A stretch of 64,000 nt of DNA from positions 1 to 64,000 of the forward strand of contig CALKCP010000015.1 in assembly GCA_938083445.1 (NCBI GenBank), read 5' to 3'. Both the position numbers and the translations under genes were made by a program. This DNA comes from an uncultured Ulvibacter sp. GTDB lineage: Bacteria; Bacteroidota; Bacteroidia; Flavobacteriales; Flavobacteriaceae. This document shows, one piece after another, positions 18,351-26,387 of the stretch. Position 1 is the stretch's first letter; the number at the start of each line of letters is the position of its first letter. Under the pieces are notes generated by a model. The model was not told the origin of the DNA, did no database searches, and saw only the letters and a program-made list of their open reading frames with translations.

Positions 18351-19361
18351 ATGAAAAGAAGAACGTTTATTCAAAATGCATCCTTAACTGGAATAGGTGT
18401 TGTTGCCGGTGCGGCAGCATTGAGCTGTAAAGACGAAAAAGACAGCACAACACAAGCATCTTCCAGATCAAATTCTGCCGCGATGATTGCGACAATTCCT
18501 GTGGTAATCGCCACCTGGAATGTGCCAACATCGACCGCAAAGGCCTGGGAGGTACTGCAAGAGGGAAAGTCGGCTCTGGAGGCTATAGAGCAAGGCTGTA
18601 TGGTAGAAGAGGCGAACGCGGAAGGACAATCGGTAGGTATTGGCGGGCTGCCAGATCGCGATGGAAAGGTGACCTTAGACGCATGCATTATGAATAAACA
18701 CGGTGATTATGGAGCCGTAGTTTGCATGCAAAATATAGTACATCCTATTTCGGTAGCACGCAAAGTAATGGAAGACACACCACATGTTATATTCGCTGGC
18801 AAAGGAGCGGAAGAATACGCCGTTTCGATTGGATTTAAGCGAGAAAACCTACTTACGGAATCTTCGAAGAAAGCTTGGGAAAAATGGAGAAAGACATCAT
18901 TGTATAAACCAATCATTAATATTGAGAACCATGATACCATAGGAATGCTCGCTATTGATAAAAATGGAGATATCTCTGGGGGCTGCACAACAAGTGGATT
19001 GGCATACAAAATGGCCGGACGCGTTGGAGATTCTGCCATAATTGGGTCGGGGCTATTTATTGATAATGAAATTGGTGGGGCTACTGCGACTGGCCTTGGA
19101 GAAGAAGTCCTTAAAACGGTGGGAAGCTTTTTAATTGTCGAATTAATGCGACAAGGCAAATCCCCTCAGGAGGCCTGTGAAGAAGCTATAGGGCGCATTA
19201 TTAAGAAAACTCCCGTCTTTAAAGACTTTCAAGTAGGATATATTGCAGTGAACAAAGCAGGTGAGACTGGAGCATATTGTATTCATGAAGGGTTTACGAT
19301 GATGCAATACCAAAACAATGAAAATGAAAACATACCCGTTGATTTTTACAATAAGGCGTGA
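18351..19361 (+). CDS. N4-(beta-N-acetylglucosaminyl)-L-asparaginase (glycosylasparaginase)
   Basis: 336 residues from the ATG at 18351; the ORF-track start is a TTG six codons earlier. The N-terminus MKRRTFIQNASLTGIG has the twin-arginine pattern, followed by a lipobox-like ALSC near residue 29, so export, possibly as a lipoprotein, is likely. It is an Ntn hydrolase: the precursor cleaves itself before the Thr of NHDTIGMLAID (near residue 195), which becomes the nucleophile; ISGGCTTSGLAYKM and GSGLFIDNEIGGATATG are family signatures. It cleaves the GlcNAc-Asn bond left after N-glycan trimming. Following GH92 by 36 bp, it likely completes removal of N-glycans from exogenous glycopeptides. Confidence 0.93.
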   Translation: MKRRTFIQNASLTGIGVVAGAAALSCKDEKDSTTQASSRSNSAAMIATIPVVIATWNVPTSTAKAWEVLQEGKSALEAIEQGCMVEEANAEGQSVGIGGLPDRDGKVTLDACIMNKHGDYGAVVCMQNIVHPISVARKVMEDTPHVIFAGKGAEEYAVSIGFKRENLLTESSKKAWEKWRKTSLYKPIINIENHDTIGMLAIDKNGDISGGCTTSGLAYKMAGRVGDSAIIGSGLFIDNEIGGATATGLGEEVLKTVGSFLIVELMRQGKSPQEACEEAIGRIIKKTPVFKDFQVGYIAVNKAGETGAYCIHEGFTMMQYQNNENENIPVDFYNKA

Positions 19362-19520
19362 CAACACGAAATAAAGTGACCCTTTTATGGCTCCTATTTA
19401 CTTCGTAAGAATCCCTATTGGAAAAAGGTACAACAAGAATTAAATCAGTGATTTCTTTTTTTTAAATTCTTTATTCTAATCGCTTCTTTTTACATTTGAA
19501 AAGAACAATAATTTCAACAA

Positions 19521-22391
19521 ATGTCCGATAAAAAAAGACTCTTTTTAATTGATGCCTTTGCCTTAATTTTTCGTGGGTATTATGCATTTATAAAAAACCC
19601 TACCATTAACTCAAAGGGAATGGACACTTCGGCCATTATAGGCTTTACAAACTCCTTACTAGATGTTATAAAGCGAGAACGCCCAGACCATTTGGCTGTG
19701 TGCTTCGATAAAGGCGGGAGCGCCGTTCGAAATGAAATGTTCCCAGAATACAAGGCAAACAGAGACGCTACACCAGACGCTATTAAAATTGCAATCCCTC
19801 ACATCATGAATATCTTGGAGGCCATGCATATACCAATCATGGTCAAAGAAGGGTTTGAAGCAGATGACGTGATAGGCACACTGGCTAAAAAAGCTGAAAA
19901 GGAAGGATACAAGACCTTTATGGTGACACCAGATAAAGATTTTGCACAACTGGTTTCTGAGAATATTTTCATGTATCGTCCGGTATTTGGCGGGGGATAT
20001 GAAACCTGGGGGATTCCTGAAGTACAGAAAAAGTTTGAAGTGGAAGACCCTTTACAGGTAATTGACTATTTAGGGATGATGGGAGATAGCTCAGACAATA
20101 TTCCTGGACTTCCCGGTGTTGGTGACAAAACAGCAAAGAAATTTATAGCGGCGTATGGCAGTATGGAAGGACTTCTTGAAAACACGCATGAGCTAAAAGG
20201 CAAGATGCGAGAAAAAGTAGAAGCCGCAAAAGAACTTGGCATACTTTCGAAGGAGCTCGCAACCATTATTCTTGATGTACCCGTTGATTTTAATGAAGCT
20301 GATTTTGAGATGTCAAAACCCGATATAAACGGGGTTACTAAAATCTTTGAAGAACTTGAATTTAGACGTCTTAAAGATAATTTTCTAAAAACATTCACAG
20401 CCGAAGGCATGGCTTCAGCCGGGACATCCAATAAGAAAACTGGTCCCGTTGACGCAAAACAAAAAGAAAGCGCAACGAAGGCTGCCCCACCTTCAGCAGG
20501 TGTTGGTCAATTTTCATTATTTGGAGGGGATGGCACTAGTATAGAAGCAGGTAATGAAGAAACTGCATTTAGCTCCAGAGCTACCATAGCGACGACCGAA
20601 CATTTTTATCAAACCGTGCAACCTGGAATAGGAACAAAACTGTTTATTCAGAATTTAATGAAGCAAACAAGTGTTTGTTTTGATACGGAAACTACTGGCT
20701 TAAACCCATTGATTGCCGAATTGGTTGGTATCGCATTTTCATGGGAAACAGGCAAAGGGTACTACCTTCCATTTCCAGAAGATCGATCGGAAGCTCAGGA
20801 GCTTATCGAGCAACTCCGACCCTTTTTTGAAGCTGAAGAGATTCAAAAGGTAGGACAGAATTTAAAGTATGACATCAAAGTACTTGGTAAATATAATATG
20901 CCAGTAAAAGGAACATTGTTTGACACCATGTTGGCGCATTACCTTATCAATGCAGACATGCGTCACAATATGAACGTTTTAGCCGAAACCTACCTAAACT
21001 ACACACCTGTTTCCATCACCGAATTAATTGGAAAAAAGGGAAAGAATCAAATTTCAATGAGAGCTGTTTCTCTAGATAAACAGACTGAATATGCTGTAGA
21101 AGATGCTGATATAACATTACAGTTAAAGGAACATTTTCAGAATGAATTAAGCGAAGCCAATACTCGAAAATTATTTGACGACATTGAGGTGCCACTATTG
21201 CGCGTGCTGGCCGACATGGAGCTTGAAGGCATCAACTTAGACAAGGGTTTTTTACAAGGTTTGTCTGTTGATCTGGATAAAGATATCTTAGAATTAGAAA
21301 AAAGCATCTATGAAAGTTCGGGTGTCGAATTTAATATCGCATCTCCTAAACAATTGGGAGAGGTGCTGTTTGATAACATGAAAATCGTTGATAAGCCAAA
21401 GAAAACAAAAACAGGACAATACTCGACCGCAGAAGATGTGCTTTCTTCTTTGGCAAAAGATCATAAGATTATTCGTGATGTCTTACAATATCGAGGTCTT
21501 GCAAAACTGAAAAGCACTTACGTTGATGCGCTGCCTCTTCAAGTAGAAAAAAGTACTGGCAGAGTTCATACAGACTATATGCAAACGGTAGCCGCCACAG
21601 GTAGGTTGTCGAGTAACAATCCGAATCTTCAAAACATTCCCATTAGAACAGAACGCGGGCGCGAAGTTCGAAAATCCTTTATCCCTCGAAATAAAGATTA
21701 TGTTTTACTCGCTGCCGATTATTCGCAAATTGAACTTCGCATCATTGCCGCGTTGAGCCAAGAAGAAACTATGATTCAAGCTTTTAAAGATGGTGAAGAT
21801 ATTCACGCATCAACGGCTGCAAAAGTGTTCAATATTCCTTTAGAGGAAGTTACGCGAGAGCAAAGAGGAAATGCAAAAACAGTAAATTTCGGGATCATTT
21901 ATGGCGTTTCGGCCTTCGGATTAAGCAATCAAACTGATTTGTCTCGAAGTGAAGCCAAAGAACTTATTGAAACCTATTATGAGACCTATCCAAAGCTGCG
22001 CGCTTATATGAGTGAGCAAGTTGAATTTGCTCGCGACAATGGATACGTTCAGACGGTACTAGGCCGAAGAAGGTATCTAAACGCCATTAATGGAAGCAAT
22101 GCAATCGTGAGAGGAGCCGCAGAAAGAAATGCAGTGAACGCACCCATTCAGGGAAGTGCCGCAGACATTATTAAAATTGCGATGATTCACATTCACAGAA
22201 AACTTTCCGAAGGAAATTACAAAAGTAAAATGTTGTTACAAGTACACGATGAATTGGTTTTTGATATTTATAAGCCTGAATTGGAAGAGTTGAAAGTTCT
22301 TATTAAAACAGAAATGGAAGGCGCACATACATTAGCCGTGCCGCTTGATGTAGAAATAGGAATTGGGGAAAACTGGCTAGAGGCACATTAA
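19521..22391 (+). CDS. polA: DNA polymerase I
   Basis: 956 residues with all three activities. The N-terminal 5'-3' exonuclease/flap domain (about 1-290) has FLIDAFALIFRGYYAF and GVGDKTAKK. The 3'-5' proofreading domain (about 370-560) keeps FDTETTGL, VGQNLKYDIK and YAVEDADIT, so its metal-binding acids are intact. The family A polymerase domain has motif A (AADYSQIELRI), motif B (RGNAKTVNFGIIYG) and motif C (QVHDELVFD). It fills gaps and replaces RNA primers. A TACATTTG box at 19491-19498 lies 22 bp before the ATG but lacks a clear TTG partner. Monocistronic as far as can be seen. Confidence 0.98.
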   Translation: MSDKKRLFLIDAFALIFRGYYAFIKNPTINSKGMDTSAIIGFTNSLLDVIKRERPDHLAVCFDKGGSAVRNEMFPEYKANRDATPDAIKIAIPHIMNILEAMHIPIMVKEGFEADDVIGTLAKKAEKEGYKTFMVTPDKDFAQLVSENIFMYRPVFGGGYETWGIPEVQKKFEVEDPLQVIDYLGMMGDSSDNIPGLPGVGDKTAKKFIAAYGSMEGLLENTHELKGKMREKVEAAKELGILSKELATIILDVPVDFNEADFEMSKPDINGVTKIFEELEFRRLKDNFLKTFTAEGMASAGTSNKKTGPVDAKQKESATKAAPPSAGVGQFSLFGGDGTSIEAGNEETAFSSRATIATTEHFYQTVQPGIGTKLFIQNLMKQTSVCFDTETTGLNPLIAELVGIAFSWETGKGYYLPFPEDRSEAQELIEQLRPFFEAEEIQKVGQNLKYDIKVLGKYNMPVKGTLFDTMLAHYLINADMRHNMNVLAETYLNYTPVSITELIGKKGKNQISMRAVSLDKQTEYAVEDADITLQLKEHFQNELSEANTRKLFDDIEVPLLRVLADMELEGINLDKGFLQGLSVDLDKDILELEKSIYESSGVEFNIASPKQLGEVLFDNMKIVDKPKKTKTGQYSTAEDVLSSLAKDHKIIRDVLQYRGLAKLKSTYVDALPLQVEKSTGRVHTDYMQTVAATGRLSSNNPNLQNIPIRTERGREVRKSFIPRNKDYVLLAADYSQIELRIIAALSQEETMIQAFKDGEDIHASTAAKVFNIPLEEVTREQRGNAKTVNFGIIYGVSAFGLSNQTDLSRSEAKELIETYYETYPKLRAYMSEQVEFARDNGYVQTVLGRRRYLNAINGSNAIVRGAAERNAVNAPIQGSAADIIKIAMIHIHRKLSEGNYKSKMLLQVHDELVFDIYKPELEELKVLIKTEMEGAHTLAVPLDVEIGIGENWLEAH

Positions 22392-22494
22392 CATCATTTA
22401 CGTTGTTATTTTAAATTCTAAAGCACTCTCCTTCGCCTGGATATAAAACTTTGTCATCTAGTTGGTAAAAACATTAAAATTTAAATCCACCCCA

Positions 22495-22524
22495 TTGTAG
22501 TTCAATTAAATAATATTACATTTG
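22495..22524 (+). promoter_or_regulatory. Promoter of the rplM-rpsI operon
   Basis: TTG (22495-22497), 19-bp spacer, TACATTTG (22517-22524): an exact match to the Bacteroidota primary sigma consensus. It leaves a leader of about 50 nt before rplM. Confidence 0.8.
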
Positions 22525-22578
22525 CAGCCCTCTAAATGAGGAAAAACGAATTTTTATTAACTATTGACAAAAAACGAA

Positions 22579-23031
22579 ATGGATACATTGAGTTACAAAA
22601 CAGTATCTGCTAACAAAAACACTGTAAATAAGGAGTGGCTTTTAGTAGATGCGGACGGCCAGACTTTGGGTCGTCTTGCCAGTGAAGTTGCAAAATTACT
22701 TCGTGGCAAACACAAACCAAATTTTACGCCTCACGTTGATTGCGGGGATAACGTAATTATTACAAATGCCGAGAAAATCATTCTTTCTGGAAACAAATGG
22801 GATGAGAAGACGTACATACGTCACACAGGCTATCCAGGTGGGCAAAGAAGTTTGACCGCTAAAGAATTGTATGGAAAGGATCCAGCAAGGGTTGTTGAAA
22901 AATCTGTGAAAGGAATGCTTCCTAAGAATAAATTAGGAGCCGTTTTATTCAGAAATTTAAAGGTATATGTGGGAACTGATCACGGTCAGGAAGCACAAAA
23001 GCCTAAAACCATTAACCTTAACCTAAAATAA
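22579..23031 (+). CDS. rplM: 50S ribosomal protein L13
   Basis: 150 residues from the ATG at 22579 ([13 protein letters not shown]); the ORF track starts five codons upstream at a TTG. L13 is an early-assembly large-subunit protein. Family features seen are [40 protein letters not shown] and the [15 protein letters not shown] segment. It forms the usual operon with rpsI, whose ATG follows 3 bp after the stop. Confidence 0.98.
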   Translation: MDTLSYKTVSANKNTVNKEWLLVDADGQTLGRLASEVAKLLRGKHKPNFTPHVDCGDNVIITNAEKIILSGNKWDEKTYIRHTGYPGGQRSLTAKELYGKDPARVVEKSVKGMLPKNKLGAVLFRNLKVYVGTDHGQEAQKPKTINLNLK

Positions 23032-23034
23032 CAG

Positions 23035-23421
23035 ATGGAGACTTTACATAAAATAGGAAGAAGAAAAACTGCCGTTGCTCGTGTATACCTTTCAGATGGA
23101 AAAGGAAAAATCACGATTAACAAACGTGACTTGGATAATTATTTCACAACAGCAACGTTGCGTTACAAAGTAAAACAACCGTTAGTTTTAACGGACAATG
23201 AAACTAGCTTTGACATTAAAGTAAATGTTTTTGGTGGTGGAATAACAGGACAAGCAGAAGCGATTCGTTTGGCATTATCTCGCGCTATGTGTGAAATTAA
23301 TGAAGAGCACAGATTGGTTCTTAAGCCTGAAGGATTGCTAACAAGAGATCCGAGAATGGTGGAACGTAAGAAATTCGGACAGAAGAAAGCCCGTAAGAAA
23401 TTCCAATTCTCAAAACGTTAA
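23035..23421 (+). CDS. rpsI: 30S ribosomal protein S9
   Basis: 128 residues, full length. It shows the S9 signatures GRRKTAVARVYL, VFGGGITGQAEAIRLALSRA and the basic C-terminal tail KFGQKKARKKFQFSKR, whose last residues reach the P-site tRNA. It is second in the rplM-rpsI operon and is followed by an intrinsic terminator. Confidence 0.98.
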   Translation: METLHKIGRRKTAVARVYLSDGKGKITINKRDLDNYFTTATLRYKVKQPLVLTDNETSFDIKVNVFGGGITGQAEAIRLALSRAMCEINEEHRLVLKPEGLLTRDPRMVERKKFGQKKARKKFQFSKR

Positions 23422-23433
23422 TATTACAAATGT

Positions 23434-23464
23434 ATACAGTGTCGCATTTATTGTGGCACTGTAT
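23434..23464 (+). terminator. Terminator after rpsI
   Basis: A 13-bp stem (left arm ATACAGTGTCGCA, two G-U pairs) with a 5-nt loop, followed by a short T tract, 12 bp after the rpsI stop. Confidence 0.65.
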
Positions 23465-23624
23465 CATTTTAGTTTCAAATAGTATTGAAACACAAGTTCA
23501 TAAATTTATTATTAATAAGCTGTTAGTCCAACTCTGCCGGGTAGGACAATTAGTTTAGCATCTAAATCAAACGCTTTGTGCGGAGATTGACATCTAAACA
23601 TTACAGAACGTAAACTAAAACAAA

Positions 23625-24548
23625 ATGGCAAACGATACAGAAGTCAAAGACTTACTAGAAGCAGGTGTGCACTTTGGACACCTAACAAGAAAATGGAATC
23701 CTAACATGGCCCCTTATATCTATATGGAGCGCAATGGAATCCATATTATCAATCTCTACAAAACTGCTGCAAAAATTGAAGAAGCAAATGAAGCGCTTAT
23801 CAAAATTGCCGCCAGTGGAAGAAAAATTCTCTTTGTAGCTACAAAGAAACAAGCAAAAGACATTGTTGCTGAAAAAGCAAAGAATGCAAACATGCCTTAC
23901 ATCACTGAAAGATGGCCAGGTGGTATGCTTACCAATTTCGTAACCATTAGAAAAGCCGTTAAAAAAATGGCAACTATTGATCGGATGAAGCAAGATGGTA
24001 CCTTCTTAACACTATCTAAAAAAGAACGTCTTCAAGTAGATCGTTTACGAGCGAAGCTAGAGAAAAACTTAGGTTCGATTAGTGAGATGAGTCGCCTTCC
24101 AGCGGCATTATTCGTTGTGGATACGACACGCGAGCACATTGCTGTAGCAGAAGCTCAAAAATTAAAAATTCCAATTTTCGCAATGGTAGATACGAACAGT
24201 GACCCTCGTGTTATTGATTACGTAATACCGTCGAACGATGATGCGTCAAAATCTATTGATAAGATTATGACCTCAGTTACAAATGCTGTAATTCAAGGCC
24301 TTGCTGAAAGAAAGGCAGCTAAAGACGAAAGTGACGCTGCTGCCGCTGCAAAGGCTGCTGATGTAGCTGAAAAAGCCGCTGCTGCAAAAGCTGCAAAGGC
24401 TGAAGCTGAGGCTGCAAAAAAAGCTGAGGCTGCTGCGGAAGAAGCTGCTCCAAAGGCCGCTAAAGCTGATGTCGCTGTAGAAGCTCCTGCTAAAAAAGCA
24501 ACTGCTAAAAAAGAGGCTGCTCCAAAGGCAACCAAAGACGAAGAATAA
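23625..24548 (+). CDS. rpsB: 30S ribosomal protein S2 with Ala/Lys-rich C-terminal extension
   Basis: 307 residues. The conserved S2 core (about 1-230) includes LLEAGVHFGHLTRKWNP, ERWPGGMLTNF and FVVDTTREHIAVAEA. The last 75 or so residues are a low-complexity Ala/Lys/Glu tail, making it longer than the roughly 240 residues of E. coli S2. S2 binds the 30S subunit late in assembly and helps recruit S1. It heads the rpsB-tsf unit. The 200-bp stretch between rpsI and rpsB has the rpsI terminator and a leader in which I could not define a promoter or fold. Confidence 0.97.
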   Translation: MANDTEVKDLLEAGVHFGHLTRKWNPNMAPYIYMERNGIHIINLYKTAAKIEEANEALIKIAASGRKILFVATKKQAKDIVAEKAKNANMPYITERWPGGMLTNFVTIRKAVKKMATIDRMKQDGTFLTLSKKERLQVDRLRAKLEKNLGSISEMSRLPAALFVVDTTREHIAVAEAQKLKIPIFAMVDTNSDPRVIDYVIPSNDDASKSIDKIMTSVTNAVIQGLAERKAAKDESDAAAAAKAADVAEKAAAAKAAKAEAEAAKKAEAAAEEAAPKAAKADVAVEAPAKKATAKKEAAPKATKDEE

Positions 24549-24564
24549 AACTCAAATAAAAATG

Positions 24565-24618
24565 AAAGTCGTTTGGTTCTTTTCTCTTCAGAAGAAAATA
24601 AATTAAGCGACTTTTTTT
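24565..24618 (+). terminator. Terminator/attenuator between rpsB and tsf
   Basis: AAAGTCG (24565-24571) pairs with CGACTTT (24608-24614), with an imperfect inner stem of TTCTTTTCT and AGAAGAAAA, and seven T at 24612-24618. It ends 24 bp before the tsf ATG, so it may lower tsf expression relative to rpsB. Confidence 0.6.
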
Positions 24619-24641
24619 AATACTATTAAAATTTTATAACG

Positions 24642-25607
24642 ATGGTAAAAATAACTGCCGCAGAAGTAAACAAATTAAGACAAGCAACCGGTGCTGGAAT
24701 GATGGACTGTAAAAAGGCATTGGTAGAAGCTGAAGGAGATTTCGACAATGCAATTTCGATTCTAAGAAAAAAAGGACAGAAAATTGCTGAAAAGAGAGCA
24801 GACAGAGATTCAAGTGAAGGTGCTGTTATCGCAAAAGTAAATTCTGAAGGAACGAAAGGTGTGATTGTATCTTTAAACTGTGAAACTGATTTCGTTTCAA
24901 AAAATGATTCTTACGTAGCTATGGCTCAAAGAATGGCCGAAATTGCATTAAACACTTCTTCAAGAGATGCGTTTATGGCAGCCGATTTTGACGGAATGAC
25001 GGTAGCCGATAAACTTATCGAACAAACAGGTGTTATTGGTGAAAAAATAGAAATTGGAGGTTTTGAAATTTTAGAAGCTCCCTTCGTTGGATCGTATATT
25101 CACGGAAACAAAATTGGTGCTTTAACCGGTCTTTCTGTTGCGTCTGATAGCGCTTCAGAAGTGGGCAAAAGTGTTTCTATGCAAGTAGCTTCAATGGGTG
25201 CAACTACCTTATCATACAAAGATTTCTCTCCAGAGTTTGTGGCTTCTGAAACAGAAGCGAGAATCGCTGTAATCGAGAAAGACAATATCGAATTGGGTCG
25301 ATTGGGCAAAACGTTAAAAAACGTACCTGAATTTATTTCAAGATCACAATTAACTCCAGAGGTACTTGCCAAAGCTGAAGATAGCTTAAAAGCTGAATTA
25401 AAAGCCGAAGGCAAGCCTGAGCAAATATGGGATAGAATCTTGCCTGGAAAACTAGCGCGTTTTATTGCAGATAATACCACTATGGACCACGAGAAAGCCT
25501 TGTTAGACCAAAACTTTATTATGGACGAATCAAAAACTGTTGCTGAATATGTAGCAAGTAAAGGTGATGCTTCCGTTGTTGGGTTTAAAAGAGTTTCTTT
25601 GGCTTAA
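24642..25607 (+). CDS. tsf: Translation elongation factor Ts
   Basis: 321 residues. EF-Ts regenerates EF-Tu-GTP by nucleotide exchange. The N-terminal UBA-like domain reads VNKLRQATGAGMMDCKKALVEAEGD, followed by the TDFVSKND motif that contacts EF-Tu and two core subdomains. Length is longer than the E. coli protein (283), as is common in Bacteroidota. It lies 93 bp downstream of rpsB and is followed by a strong terminator. Confidence 0.98.
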   Translation: MVKITAAEVNKLRQATGAGMMDCKKALVEAEGDFDNAISILRKKGQKIAEKRADRDSSEGAVIAKVNSEGTKGVIVSLNCETDFVSKNDSYVAMAQRMAEIALNTSSRDAFMAADFDGMTVADKLIEQTGVIGEKIEIGGFEILEAPFVGSYIHGNKIGALTGLSVASDSASEVGKSVSMQVASMGATTLSYKDFSPEFVASETEARIAVIEKDNIELGRLGKTLKNVPEFISRSQLTPEVLAKAEDSLKAELKAEGKPEQIWDRILPGKLARFIADNTTMDHEKALLDQNFIMDESKTVAEYVASKGDASVVGFKRVSLA

Positions 25608-25624
25608 TTGACAGTAAATTTTAT

Positions 25625-25667
25625 AAATAAACCGCATTAACTAAGTACTAGTTAATGCGGTTTATTT
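25625..25667 (+). terminator. Strong terminator after tsf
   Basis: Perfect 19-bp arms (core ACCGCATTAACTA and its complement) with a 5-nt loop, 17 bp after the tsf stop. The arms start in A and end in T runs, so it could also stop transcription coming from the minus-strand response-regulator gene. Confidence 0.88.
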
Positions 25668-25754
25668 GTTATAGCAGGCTTAGACACTGCGACTATAGTA
25701 TCGAAAAGGAATACACAGCATTAAGCAACTTGACACTCCTGTTTTACTTATGCC

Positions 25755-26387
25755 TTATTTCAATTTTTTATGATGCTCCTTTGCCCACATAAGAAGACTG
25801 TTTGTTTTAGGCTCAAGTTTCAGTTTGATAATGATATTACTTCGATGTTTTTCAACCGTTCGGTAAGAAATAAATAATAGGGAAGCTATTTCTTTGTTGG
25901 TTTTGTCTTTTGCTATTAGGTTCAATATTTTCTTTTCTGAAGGTGTTAAGTCGCGAAGAAATCTATCTCTTGGTGATTCGTCCGCTAGCACCTCAACTAT
26001 TTTTGGACTAAAATAGTGATCGCCTTTAGAGACCGTATTGATACAGTTTTCAATTTCCTCAAGAGCAAACTCTTTTAAGATATATCCAAAAATATTTAAA
26101 TCCTGTGCCTTTTGATACAGCTCTCTTTCCTTATGTAAGGTAATTAGAACAATTTTTGTTTTCAGTTCATTTGCTTTACAGGTCATAGCAATTTCTAGTC
26201 CAGACATATGTGGCATTTGTATATCGAGAATAGCGATGTCTGGTTTCTCTTCGACAATTAACTGATAGGCTTCTTTTCCGTTATTTCCACTACCAATGAG
26301 GTTGTATTTTTTTTCAATCAAAAAGTCATTAAGCCCCTTTAATAAAAGAGGGTGGTCATCTGCTGTGATAATTGAATCTTTGTTCAT
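25755..26387 (-). CDS. NarL/FixJ-family response regulator
   Basis: 210 residues. A receiver domain (about 1-120) has the acidic pair in ADDHP, the phospho-acceptor Asp in IAILDIQMP (near residue 55), and the conserved Lys in the LKEFALE segment. The C-terminal LuxR-type HTH (about 145-205) reads LTPSEKKILNLIAKDKTNKEIASLLFIS then RTVEKHRSN. It starts at an ATG that shares one base with the kinase stop (TAATG), so the pair is translationally coupled. The target genes are unknown; autoregulation or control of nearby genes is possible but not shown. Confidence 0.95.
   Translation of the reverse strand: MNKDSIITADDHPLLLKGLNDFLIEKKYNLIGSGNNGKEAYQLIVEEKPDIAILDIQMPHMSGLEIAMTCKANELKTKIVLITLHKERELYQKAQDLNIFGYILKEFALEEIENCINTVSKGDHYFSPKIVEVLADESPRDRFLRDLTPSEKKILNLIAKDKTNKEIASLLFISYRTVEKHRSNIIIKLKLEPKTNSLLMWAKEHHKKLK

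Noticed and set aside
24293-24535. 80-residue Ala-rich minus-strand ORF
   Set aside because: Shadow of the low-complexity S2 tail.
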